Source: a virus. Taken from it: DNA of 34,180 nt. This document shows, piece after piece, positions 1 through 9,100 of this stretch. The position numbers were made by a program, and so were the translations under genes. The stretch covers positions 1 through 34,180 of IMG/VR virus record IMGVR_UViG_3300037961_001344; one strand, given 5' to 3'. Position 1 is the first letter of the stretch, and every line of letters begins with the position of its first letter. Below the pieces are notes generated by a model. The model searched no databases, had not been told where the DNA came from, and was given only the letters and a program-made list of their open reading frames with translations.

Positions 1-133
1 TAATATATATAGCCTCATAGTCTGTAGCGTATTGATCGTGCAAATCAAGTTTTTTCCTTAAAAACTCAAGCTCTGCCTGAAGCTGCAGACCTTTCATAAT
101 TGCATCAGAAGTACCTGCATCTGCAAGTTTTTG
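1..133. repeat. Terminal duplication, left copy
   Basis: Bases 1-133 recur at 34048-34180 with one difference, C at 56 versus T at 34103. Both copies lie in the tape-measure gene and the difference is a synonymous Arg codon (AGG/AGA on the minus strand). The reading frame continues exactly across the join, so the ends are an assembly overlap of a circular or circularly permuted molecule. It is unlikely to be a true terminal repeat, because a gene crosses it. Confidence 0.93.
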
Positions 134-2743
134 TAACTCTATATCATCTAGCGCTTTTCTTTCTTCCAACATCTTGATTTGGTCTTGAAAATCAGCCTCC
201 CTAAATTTAGCCTTTACCTGTGCTAACTTTATTTCTGTTTGCTCAGAATCTTTTTTATGCTTTTTTTGCAGTTCAAGTAATTTCTCTAAGTAGTCTTGTT
301 CTTCACTCAACATCAATTCATTTCTTTCATCAGCAAAGAGCTTGTCATTTTCAAGAATCTTAATTTTGGCCTGTTGAAACTCTTTTAAATATCGTTCTGA
401 AGTAATAACAAATCCATCTTCAGGCTTTCCCTTTTTCTTTTTATCATCACCAAAGATTACAGTGGCAGGGTCAACACCTGTTTCTTTTTCTATGTGAGTT
501 CTAAGATTTGCAATCTCCTCATCATAAACCTCTTGAGTGTCGTGAAAGTATTTTTTTACAGTTCCTAAAGATATATCATTGTCACCCATAAAGCCTTCTA
601 TAAAATTATTCATCGCCTCTCTTTCTTCTAGCACATCAGAGCCAAAAAATGAGCCAAAGGACTCTGTCATATCATCCATTGTGGATGTTCCTCTTTTACC
701 CATCCTTTCTAGTGCTATCTCTAAAAACTTTAATGCAGTTGCCTCATCTTTAAATTTTTTACCATTAAACTCAAATTCTACAAAGTCTTTCTTCAATTTT
801 TCTACAGCTAAACTTGATTTAAGCATACCCTTAGAAAGTTCTTCAAAAACCTGAACAGCCTGTCTTTGCTTCATTGTTTTTATAAGAGTTTCAGTAGCCT
901 TTGTAACATCATCTATACTTGACTTTTCTGTTAAAAGATGGTCAGTATATTTTTTCATATCTCTGTTCAACTTAACTATAAGAACAGATTCTTCTCTTTT
1001 TAATAAATTGTATTTTTTATTGTTAAATGTAGAATCATTTATTATATTGCCCTCATTGTCAGTAAGTTTATTAAGCTCTTTCTTAATTTCAATAAGTCTT
1101 TCTGAATTTTTAGCTTGTCCCCTATAGGCAACGCTACCCTCGTCAAGTTTATCATTAAAGTTTTTTATGTTGTCTGCAGCTAAATTTATGTCGCTATTGA
1201 AGAAGGCTAGTTTCGATATTAAAGTACCCAAACCAACAACAAGCAAACCAATACCTGTAGAAGCAACAACCCTCTTTATTGCAGCACCAAAACCATTAAC
1301 TGCTATAGTGCTTTTAAACAATGCTTTTGTTCCTTTCGCAGCCATAGCAGCTTTTAAAGCTAAAGCTTTAGTAAAAAGAGTGGTTAATAAAGTTGCAGAT
1401 TTCACACCAATAACATATACACCAACTAATTTTGCTAGATTTTTTATGACTCTACCTATTTTTGCAATTCTACTAATACTTTGCTCACTTGCAATAGCAT
1501 TGAATCCTCTAGCAAAAGAATCAAAAACTTCTTGCAACCTACCTCCAAACAAATCAACTAAAGCAATCTTTAGTCCGTCTGTAGCTGACTTAAAACGAAG
1601 CAAAGCTCCCTCAAGACTGTCGCCTACGATTTCAGCCATAGCTTGTGCAGCTCCCTCTGAGTTTCTTAAGGCATTTGTTAGTATTTCTACACTTTCACCA
1701 CTATCTAGTATTCTACCAAAAGCTGCTGCAGTTCTTCTATCGGTAATACCCAAAACATCTGCTAGGTCAATGTTAGAGTCTTTCATTTCTTTTAGCTTGG
1801 GTATAAGCTCATCAACACTACTTACAGAACCACCTAATCTTTTTGATAAATCAGATGTGGGGTCAGCCAACCTTAAAAATATATTCCTTAAAGACGTACC
1901 TGCAATAGAAGCCTCAATACCTGCATCGGTCAAAGAAGCTAATAATGCAGTAGTACCTTCAATTTCAAAACCTGCCATTTTAGCAATAGGAGCAACTTTG
2001 GTCATTGATGTTTGAAACTTCTCAATGTCTAAGGCTGAACTTGTAAAGGCAGTAGCCATAACATCTGCTACTCTTGCAGCTTCACTTGCATCAAGTCCAA
2101 AACCTCGTATGGCAGAACCTAATACTGTTGCAGTTCTTCCCAAGTCCTCTCCTGCTGCAGTTGCAGTTGCAAGTGCTGCTGCTTGTGCATCTAGTATCTC
2201 TATAGATGTAAAACCAAGCTTTGATAAGTTTGTTTGCAGTTGTGCCACCTGTGTCGCAGTAAAGAACGTTGTTCTACCCAAAGCCTCTGCAGAATCTTTT
2301 AATTTTTCAAACTCAAGGTCTGTCGCACCACTAATAGCTCTAACTTTCTGCATTTGAAAATCAAAATCCTTAAATACAGTGACAGAATCTTTGATTTGTT
2401 GTGTCAATACGCTAGTTACTTTTTTCAATCCATCAACAGCAAGTTGAGCAATACCAAAAGCTTTAGCCATCTTCATAGTAAACCCACCTGCATTTTTGGT
2501 GGCCTTATTCATATGTTTTAATTCATTTTGCGCCTTCTTATATTCTGACCTTGCTGCTCTTAACTTAGCCTCGTTTTCAGCAAAAGATTGAGCAGTTTCT
2601 TTGTTGATGTTTTTAACATCTTTGTTTTCTTTCTTAAGCTCTCTAAGGTTTTTAGAATACAATTCAACATTTTGTCTTAACTGTATAAGCTCTTTATTAC
2701 CTATTACAGAAACCTTGATAAGTGTATTTACGTTTTTTGCCAT
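1..2743 (-). CDS. Tail tape-measure protein, N-terminal part (continues across the circular join)
   Basis: Sets tail length and helps DNA passage through the tail. Start ATG at 2743; the frame is open to base 1 and continues at 34047 down to 33284, giving 1168 aa in total. Residues 1-80 are a charged coiled coil. About 120-320 match the TP901-type phage minor tail domain, including the GFEIEGTTALLASL and IAGTSLRNIFLRL segments. Hydrophobic helices follow at about 420-490, and further coiled coil before the join. The ATG overlaps the stop of the preceding gp10-like gene as TAATG, suggesting coupled translation. At roughly 0.15 nm per residue the tail would be about 175 nm. The length points to a siphovirus (inference). 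Confidence 0.93.
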   Translation of the reverse strand, partial: MAKNVNTLIKVSVIGNKELIQLRQNVELYSKNLRELKKENKDVKNINKETAQSFAENEAKLRAARSEYKKAQNELKHMNKATKNAGGFTMKMAKAFGIAQLAVDGLKKVTSVLTQQIKDSVTVFKDFDFQMQKVRAISGATDLEFEKLKDSAEALGRTTFFTATQVAQLQTNLSKLGFTSIEILDAQAAALATATAAGEDLGRTATVLGSAIRGFGLDASEAARVADVMATAFTSSALDIEKFQTSMTKVAPIAKMAGFEIEGTTALLASLTDAGIEASIAGTSLRNIFLRLADPTSDLSKRLGGSVSSVDELIPKLKEMKDSNIDLADVLGITDRRTAAAFGRILDSGESVEILTNALRNSEGAAQAMAEIVGDSLEGALLRFKSATDGLKIALVDLFGGRLQEVFDSFARGFNAIASEQSISRIAKIGRVIKNLAKLVGVYVIGVKSATLLTTLFTKALALKAAMAAKGTKALFKSTIAVNGFGAAIKRVVASTGIGLLVVGLGTLISKLAFFNSDINLAADNIKNFNDKLDEGSVAYRGQAKNSERLIEIKKELNKLTDNEGNIINDSTFNNKKYNLLKREESVLIVKLNRDMKKYTDHLLTEKSSIDDVTKATETLIKTMKQRQAVQVFEELSKGMLKSSLAVEKLKKDFVEFEFNGKKFKDEATALKFLEIALERMGKRGTSTMDDMTESFGSFFGSDVLEEREAMNNFIEGFMGDNDISLGTVKKYFHDTQEVYDEEIANLRTHIEKETGVDPATVIFGDDKKKKGKPEDGFVITSERYLKEFQQAKIKILENDKLFADERNELMLSEEQDYLEKLLELQKKHKKDSEQTEIKLAQVKAKFREADFQDQIKMLEERKALDDIELQKLADAGTSDAIMKGLQLQAELEFLRKKLDLHDQYATDYEAIYI

Positions 2744-3270
2744 TATATTTGTTTTGTTATGCTATCTAATGAAATTTCTAATTCTACTGTCATTCCTTTC
2801 ACAATCTTACTGTGTATGCTATTTTTTCTTGAACCAAAAGGTCTAGTAGCAAATCCCCTTCTAAATCCGTTTCTTGAGAATCTAAAAGCACCCCTAGTTG
2901 GAGAGCCTTCGTCTTGTATTGCTTTCGCTATTGCAAATGCCAAAGCCTTGTCAGGATTTTTTGAGTTTGCTATTTTAGGATTATTTGACTGAATACCTCT
3001 TTGCTTAACCCAATCTTCTATTGCATATACACTAGGCAAAGATCTAGGTATAAAGCCATCGTTTATCGCAGATGCGTAATCTACCTCGTCTGCTAATACA
3101 GTAAGAGTAACGTTGCCACCAAACTCACTAATATTATATCCAATACTATCCCTAAGTCTGCCTGTATTAACGTGTCCTTGCCTTTCTAACTCTCCTCTTA
3201 TTGCAGCAACTAAGTCTATACCGACTTCAGTCAAGATTTCTCTCATTGTGGATTTACTAACTCTTGCCAT
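2743..3270 (-). CDS. HK97 gp10-like head-tail/tail completion protein
   Basis: 175 aa. The N-terminal helix followed by GHVNTGRLRDSIGYNI (around residues 32-47) is the typical signature of HK97-gp10-like neck/tail completion proteins, which act at the head-tail joint during assembly. The C-terminal third is rich in Arg, Phe and Gly (RGAFRFSRNGFRRGFATRPFG), as often seen in this family. It sits directly before the tape-measure gene (TAATG overlap) and one base below the lectin-like gene. Family assignment is by motif and context; its exact place in the virion is inferred. Confidence 0.65.
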   Translation of the reverse strand: MARVSKSTMREILTEVGIDLVAAIRGELERQGHVNTGRLRDSIGYNISEFGGNVTLTVLADEVDYASAINDGFIPRSLPSVYAIEDWVKQRGIQSNNPKIANSKNPDKALAFAIAKAIQDEGSPTRGAFRFSRNGFRRGFATRPFGSRKNSIHSKIVKGMTVELEISLDSITKQI

Positions 3271-4233
3271 TTACACAGATTTAGATTGTGATGCTAATTT
3301 AATAATTGATTCTTCAACTTTAGTTAGGTTTTTATCTAAAGCTCCATCATAAGCAGAAAAGTGCCATATCCCACCATTAAATGACAAATCTATATTTCCT
3401 GTTCTTCCAAGTTGGTCGAAAACAAAATCACTTGTAGGGCAAGTTTGTGTTCCTATTCTAACACCATTTTCTCTTATTGTTAATTGGTCTTTTGACCTTA
3501 TAACAGTTATTAGTAATGGATTTGATGATGGAGTGTAATAAAATGTACTTGAATCAAACACAACTGAGTTTGATGAATCAAAGCTTAATTTGTAGCTTTT
3601 ATCTCCAACATCTCCTGCTGAAAAAAACATATCGTTATCATCAGACTTACCCAAAAATCTCATATACTTATTTACAGGGTGTCCAATTATCTCAACATAA
3701 AGAAAAATTGTAAAATCTCCTGAAAGTGTAGCAGCAGAGTTTAAAGACATAAAGCTGCTGTTGTATATACTGAAGTAAATAGGAGATTGATTGATAACAC
3801 CTTTGCCATATTTTCCTAATATTGGCATATTAGCAGATGTAGATTGAGAAAAAGAAAACGAATCATAGCTACTTATCCATTTTGAAACAGCTCCACCACT
3901 TGAAAAAACCTTATGGTTATAGTTAAATATACACACAGGATTTATATTTTTTGTGGTTTTTGTTGTTACCGTTCCTAGCTGTGGAGTTGTTGTTGTAACT
4001 TCTTCTTCTTCGGCAAACACAGTTTGTGTTTTAGATGTTGCTTTTAGTGAGTTTTGTATTCCAACTCTGTAACTATTTGTTAGTTTTAGGTCAGAATAAT
4101 TTGAGTATGAACCCCCATCATCATCGTACCCCTCTCCTGACTTGTAAACAACCTTTACCAAAGCACCATCAACAGTGCAATAAACGTACTGTGATAAACC
4201 ATCTTCTCTTTGTTTTTTATATATTTTTGACAT
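3271..4233 (-). CDS. Virion protein with C-terminal LamG/concanavalin-like domain
   Basis: 320 aa. The first 80-100 residues are polar and Thr/Ser-rich. From about residue 105 a beta-rich LamG-type pattern follows: a VSKWISSYDS-like opening, alternating strands through FTIFLYVEIIG, a central Lys-Ser-Asp-Asp turn, and a closing strand ending in IWHFSAYDGAL. Such jelly-roll lectin folds on virions commonly bind glycans. Two other proteins here, at 9100-10257 and 25232-25933, carry the same kind of domain. It lies between the large 863-aa tail protein (one-base overlap) and the gp10-like gene. Carbohydrate binding is inferred and no specific ligand can be named. Confidence 0.6.
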   Translation of the reverse strand: MSKIYKKQREDGLSQYVYCTVDGALVKVVYKSGEGYDDDGGSYSNYSDLKLTNSYRVGIQNSLKATSKTQTVFAEEEEVTTTTPQLGTVTTKTTKNINPVCIFNYNHKVFSSGGAVSKWISSYDSFSFSQSTSANMPILGKYGKGVINQSPIYFSIYNSSFMSLNSAATLSGDFTIFLYVEIIGHPVNKYMRFLGKSDDNDMFFSAGDVGDKSYKLSFDSSNSVVFDSSTFYYTPSSNPLLITVIRSKDQLTIRENGVRIGTQTCPTSDFVFDQLGRTGNIDLSFNGGIWHFSAYDGALDKNLTKVEESIIKLASQSKSV

Positions 4234-6824
4234 TATATATTTAATGATTCTGAAATGTTCATAACTAAATTAGAGCTAACATCTTTTTTGCCTAAGTCAA
4301 CATACTCCACAAGCTCAACCTTTGTGCTTTCCTCTAAGTGTGGCTTAAAGTCTATTATCTTGTTTATTCTGTAAAAGAATCCGTCTATAAAAATAAGCCT
4401 TGAAAAGTCAAGAATCGCCATATCTGTATTAGTTAAATTAAGATATATTGTTTTTATTCTAGGTCTTTGCTTTAATTGCTCAACCATCTTAGAGTAAAAA
4501 GACTGATATAAGCCAACGTGAGTTTGACTTCCCTGACCTGAAAAATCATAAGTAATATTATTAAAAGACAAGTTGGGGTCTAATAATAATTCAGTTCCAT
4601 CATAAGTTCCTGCACTTAACTGCACAAAAGAACCAAACGTGTCGTTGTTGTCTGCGCTGTTTTTAGCATTATCTAAATGAAAAAAGTTGGCTCTACAAAA
4701 ATTACGTTCAAAAGCATTAGAGGCAGTAGCTTCTCCACTATCGTTGTAGGAGTAGCCTGTCGCTTTACCTGACCTGCTGCTCAAATATTGATTATCGCCA
4801 CTATAAGCAGGAAGCGTTACTAATATTCTAGCTCCTATGTTAAATTCTTTTTCAGCTCTCTCTATGCTACGTTCAGAGTCTATAGCTGTAAACTTTGTGT
4901 GATAAATAGGTATAAAGGGTCGCCTTGTAAAGGAGTGACCTGCATCTTGGTCAATATAATCACCTTCATACCAATTAAAAGAAGGAGAAAAATATTTATT
5001 CTCAACCTTGTATGTTCCGTCTGTAAAAACACCATCTGTATTCAGCTCCCTGTAAGAACCCCATTGAGTTTGATTTTTTTTATTAAACCTCTCTAAAAAA
5101 GCATCTCCTGAAGCGTCTTTATATTTTATTATTAACTCTGACTTTATATCGTTTATAAACTCATCTTCAATAGGCTTTGAATAGTCCACCTTAGATGTCC
5201 AATCTCTAGCTTCTGTGTAGTCTTGATAAAAATGGTCGTAAGGCTCAACCTTTACTATCTTTGATTTAGAATCAGTAGAAAACTGAAGGTTAAACATTTG
5301 AGATATTCCTGATACAAAATCAGACTGCTTTCCTTTTGGTATAAGGAATTGAACAGGGGAATAATCCTCACCTACACTAATAGTGTCATTACCCATAACC
5401 TCAAGAGTACCACTTTGATAGCCAAATTTAACGTGGCCACCATTAAAAGCTGCGTAGTCTGTAACTCTTACAGAAACTACAAATATAAATTTTCTACCAA
5501 CCTCATTAGAAGAAGTTTCATATTCTCCGTTAAAGTTTTCAATAGAATCGTGGTTGCCGTCTTTTACTAATGATATAGTTCCACTATCCCATCTTCTCAC
5601 TATATTTGTGTTTGTGTTGTTTCCGTTGTTACTATCTTCTACTGCCTGATAAAAAGAGGTTATATCTTGGTCAAGGTCATCGTCAACCTCCCAAAGCTCT
5701 CCCCTTATTTTGTATTTTACTTTTTCATTAAAAACACTACTTACTGAGCTACTATTTCTAAAATGACGAAAGTCTATGTTAAACTTTATGGTGTGAGTTC
5801 CTGTTTCATTTATAACAACCATCGTATGGTCGCTTAATGTGGATTGAGTGTTATTACCTGTTTGAACATTTCCTGTTGATGTACTAGTAGGAAGTGGTGA
5901 ATCATCTAAAGCAAACTCACCACTAAAAGGGTATCTTGCTGCAACATCAGTATTCTGTATTAGATAGCCGAATCTACGACTTACAGTAAGGTTGTTATAT
6001 CCTATATGAGGCACTGTTGCAAGACTTGAATTATTGTAAGCATAAGCTGCTAATTCAGTATAGCCTTCAGTTCTTTCTATCTTTCCATATTTGTCGTTTA
6101 AAAGTTCTGATTGCTTTTCAAAGTTAAGTGGAACTATCAATGACTTAAAAAATTCACTGTTGCAAAACACGCTATCAACTATATAACCCTCTCCTGCAAA
6201 TATCTTATCCCAAATATTTTTTACATAAAGGCAAGGAACAAAGTCTGCATCTGTTACCTGATTCCTAGAGCTAACCCCCTCTCCAACAGAAAGCAAAGGA
6301 AATAATGGCTTGTCAGAGTCAGGATTAAAAGTTGTAGCATCTCTAGCGTTGTTTGAAAGTCCTTGCACATTCTCAAAAATATAACCTGTATTTCCACCAC
6401 CAACTATATTCTCAAAGGTAAGCTCGTTGAGGTCTTTGTTTTTTAGCTTAGATGCCCAATCCATATTGTCTGAAAGAAAATTACAATCATACTCCAAAGG
6501 CTCTGTACCCTTAAGAACTTTTATTACCTTCAGCGTTCCTGAAACTATTGGAACATTATCAGAGTATATTGTTGAAGATAAAGAGCTTCTAACATTTTTT
6601 CTATCTATATTACCGTCTTGATAAATGTGGTTTAGCAGCCTGTTGTTTTTCTTTGTTGCAGGAATTTTAAATGTCTTACTAAATCCACCATTTCTTGAGC
6701 TAAAATCTCTAATATCAAAATTTTGATAAGTCAAAGACAAAGGAAACTCATCGCTTGAAGTAATGTCAAGGTCGCCCAATGTGTTATTGTCAAAATCTCT
6801 TAACTCTATTCTTATTTCAGCCAT
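4233..6824 (-). CDS. Large tail/baseplate structural protein
   Basis: 863 aa. The N-terminus has acidic beta-strand segments and the phrase FSSRNGGFSKTFKIPATKKN (around 41-60), which I associate with large tail proteins of Bacteroidota phages. There are no membrane segments, signal peptide or obvious catalytic motif. It is Asn/Ser/Asp-rich and predicted mostly beta, typical of tail tip or baseplate proteins. It overlaps its neighbours by one base on each side (TAATG), in the block between the tail chaperone and the tape measure. A tail role is secure from context; whether it is a hub, a distal tail protein or a fibre base cannot be told by eye. Confidence 0.6.
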   Translation of the reverse strand: MAEIRIELRDFDNNTLGDLDITSSDEFPLSLTYQNFDIRDFSSRNGGFSKTFKIPATKKNNRLLNHIYQDGNIDRKNVRSSLSSTIYSDNVPIVSGTLKVIKVLKGTEPLEYDCNFLSDNMDWASKLKNKDLNELTFENIVGGGNTGYIFENVQGLSNNARDATTFNPDSDKPLFPLLSVGEGVSSRNQVTDADFVPCLYVKNIWDKIFAGEGYIVDSVFCNSEFFKSLIVPLNFEKQSELLNDKYGKIERTEGYTELAAYAYNNSSLATVPHIGYNNLTVSRRFGYLIQNTDVAARYPFSGEFALDDSPLPTSTSTGNVQTGNNTQSTLSDHTMVVINETGTHTIKFNIDFRHFRNSSSVSSVFNEKVKYKIRGELWEVDDDLDQDITSFYQAVEDSNNGNNTNTNIVRRWDSGTISLVKDGNHDSIENFNGEYETSSNEVGRKFIFVVSVRVTDYAAFNGGHVKFGYQSGTLEVMGNDTISVGEDYSPVQFLIPKGKQSDFVSGISQMFNLQFSTDSKSKIVKVEPYDHFYQDYTEARDWTSKVDYSKPIEDEFINDIKSELIIKYKDASGDAFLERFNKKNQTQWGSYRELNTDGVFTDGTYKVENKYFSPSFNWYEGDYIDQDAGHSFTRRPFIPIYHTKFTAIDSERSIERAEKEFNIGARILVTLPAYSGDNQYLSSRSGKATGYSYNDSGEATASNAFERNFCRANFFHLDNAKNSADNNDTFGSFVQLSAGTYDGTELLLDPNLSFNNITYDFSGQGSQTHVGLYQSFYSKMVEQLKQRPRIKTIYLNLTNTDMAILDFSRLIFIDGFFYRINKIIDFKPHLEESTKVELVEYVDLGKKDVSSNLVMNISESLNI

Positions 6825-9100
6825 TATTTTATAGTTCTTTTCTCTTTGCTTTCAACATAGTTTACAGTCATAGTAGATTGATTCTCGCTATCAAAACTTG
6901 TGGTAGTAGCATCTTTTATGTTTACAGGAACATAGTAGTATCTGTTTAATGTGCTATACCAACCACTTGTTGTAGGCAAATCGCTTACATACTCTCTAAC
7001 CACAATGTAGTCAACATATGATCTACCTGCTTCATTCTCGAAGTTTAAAACTACAATTGGAGCAAAAAACTCAACATTTTCGTGTGCGTTAGCAGGGTCT
7101 TTAGGATCGTTAGACTGTCCTTGAAAACTCTCTGTTGTTGAACCTGCTGACAATCTACCTGTTATATAACCTCTATGTACCTCCCATTCATCATCAGTTT
7201 CTTGGTTGTAGCCACTTAGCGTAATGTAGTGCTGAGATGTATGACTATCTACACCATTTGCATTTACAAGTGTCGTTCCGTCTGCTGCAATACCTGCTAA
7301 ACCAACATAGTTTTTAGCATCAGCGCTTTGACTCGCAACTTTTATCCTTACCTCAACCTCGTAAATTTTATTTGGATCGTAAGGAAACTTTTTAGCTTTA
7401 GCAATCGCCCAAAGCTCATCAACATCATCACTATTGTTGTTGTTTCCTTTTCTATAAGCACCTGAACCTGCTATATGTCCGTTTGTAGTTGTTATTGTAT
7501 CATCAGCTGCATCTTCCACAACGTTAGTCGAGCTAAATGTAGTCCAATCAGCCTGTAAAGCCGTGAGGCTATCAAAGTTATCTCTAAAAACCTCTTTGCC
7601 TCTCCAACCTCTTTCCACCCATACATTAGGAGATGATAGTAAATCTTCCATCATAGCCTGTTCTTTTCTTGGATAAGGTCTTGATACTGCCTGACCTTCT
7701 CTAAAGGCTTTCACAACGGATTTAGACACACCTCTGTATTCATCTGATGTCAATCCACCAACTCTAGGAACTAAAGCTCCATAATTGGACTTAAAGTTAG
7801 GTATATTACCATTCCAAAAATTATGATTGGTATCATTACCTGATAATTGGCTTTGGAAGTCAGGATATATAGTTTGCTCGTAAGTTTTAGAAGAAACATT
7901 TATACCCTCAGTAGCTGAACCATCAAAAGTGTAGCTATCAATACCACCCAATCTATTTTGCCAATGAAACCTTACTGATTCACCAAAATATTTTCTATCT
8001 TCTGACCTGTGGTCTATGTAGTAATATAAAGTTTGACCTATCTCTCTACTTTCATTTGATGTTAAAAACTTAACGGTATAGTATTCAATATTATGCCAAT
8101 CTCCAATCTTTGGAACACCATCTGCAGTGGTATTAGTCCAACCAACTACTGACTCCTTTATGTTTCTTGTTCCAACACCAAGTTGAAAAACTGCAAATTC
8201 AGGCTTGTTTGCATTAAAATCATTGTCAGAAGGAGAACCTCCCCAATGATAAACACCACCTGAAGAACTATAAGTGCCATTTCCTGCTGCTGAAAAATTT
8301 AAGTTTAAAGCTAGTGTTACGCCCTGCCCATTTGTAAGACCACCACCACCTTTAAGAAAAAACCTAATCTGAGCATAAGGGTAGTTCTCACCATCTCCGT
8401 TATCCATAATAGCAGTTAAGTATTCGCACTCATCAGTCCCTATTATCTTGTAGTTAGGTTTTAGCGTAAGGCATCTAGCTCTTTGAGTAGCGTTTTCTGC
8501 ACTAAAAGTAAATGCTTTTGACAGAGAGTTGTTTTGTTCTTCGGCTGAACTACTACCTATCATAGCATTAGACAATACTAAGCTGTGCTGTTCTTCGTCA
8601 GATAAAGCTACATTGGCAACAAAAATATTATCCACTATGTCTAAATCACTATCTGTAGCAAGACGACCACTAGAATTTACAAACTCAGGTCGCATACGAA
8701 CACTAAACTCCTTAAACATATGATAAGAAGGCATTGACTGAGTTATATCTCTTTGAACCTTAGTGGTGGTGTCGTGAGTACAAGCTCTTAAATCAAAAGA
8801 AAGGTAATCTCTACATATACTGCTTATATCTAAGCTGAAATATTTGTATGATACGCCATCGTTAGGTGTTGCATCATCACCCCAATTATGTATGCGTGGA
8901 CTTGGCTGAACTCTAATCGTTGATTGATTTTCATACTCATATTCATTAGTCCTAGAATCTCTAGGCGTTATTATAAACTGAACGCTTTTATAATCTTCTA
9001 ATCCTGATCCTGTAAGCCTTGTTGTAAATTTTATAGGCTCATATGCAGACATTATAACGGTGTCTTTTGGTGAGTCAATAAATTGCTGTGATACTGCCAT
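6824..9100 (-). CDS. Large structural protein, probably tail
   Basis: 758 aa. The start is MAVSQQFIDSPKDTVIM; the body is beta-rich and Asn/Gly/Ser-rich. There is a Gly-rich stretch with GGGGLTNGQG near 250. The segment FRDNFDSLTALQADWTTF (about 510-530), with the domain after it (KIYEVEVRIKVAS, YVGLAGIAADG), resembles a carbohydrate-binding-module jelly roll. No catalytic motif is visible. One-base overlaps with both neighbours place it in a coupled tail operon. It may be a tail-tip or side-fibre protein with a glycan-binding insert (inference). Confidence 0.5.
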   Translation of the reverse strand: MAVSQQFIDSPKDTVIMSAYEPIKFTTRLTGSGLEDYKSVQFIITPRDSRTNEYEYENQSTIRVQPSPRIHNWGDDATPNDGVSYKYFSLDISSICRDYLSFDLRACTHDTTTKVQRDITQSMPSYHMFKEFSVRMRPEFVNSSGRLATDSDLDIVDNIFVANVALSDEEQHSLVLSNAMIGSSSAEEQNNSLSKAFTFSAENATQRARCLTLKPNYKIIGTDECEYLTAIMDNGDGENYPYAQIRFFLKGGGGLTNGQGVTLALNLNFSAAGNGTYSSSGGVYHWGGSPSDNDFNANKPEFAVFQLGVGTRNIKESVVGWTNTTADGVPKIGDWHNIEYYTVKFLTSNESREIGQTLYYYIDHRSEDRKYFGESVRFHWQNRLGGIDSYTFDGSATEGINVSSKTYEQTIYPDFQSQLSGNDTNHNFWNGNIPNFKSNYGALVPRVGGLTSDEYRGVSKSVVKAFREGQAVSRPYPRKEQAMMEDLLSSPNVWVERGWRGKEVFRDNFDSLTALQADWTTFSSTNVVEDAADDTITTTNGHIAGSGAYRKGNNNNSDDVDELWAIAKAKKFPYDPNKIYEVEVRIKVASQSADAKNYVGLAGIAADGTTLVNANGVDSHTSQHYITLSGYNQETDDEWEVHRGYITGRLSAGSTTESFQGQSNDPKDPANAHENVEFFAPIVVLNFENEAGRSYVDYIVVREYVSDLPTTSGWYSTLNRYYYVPVNIKDATTTSFDSENQSTMTVNYVESKEKRTIK

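Noticed and set aside
1167-2357. Long plus-strand open frames opposite the tape-measure gene
   Set aside because: They are antisense to a well-supported gene, have low-complexity Ala/Ser/Leu-rich composition and no promoter or leader signals; the same holds for all other plus-strand frames in the window.
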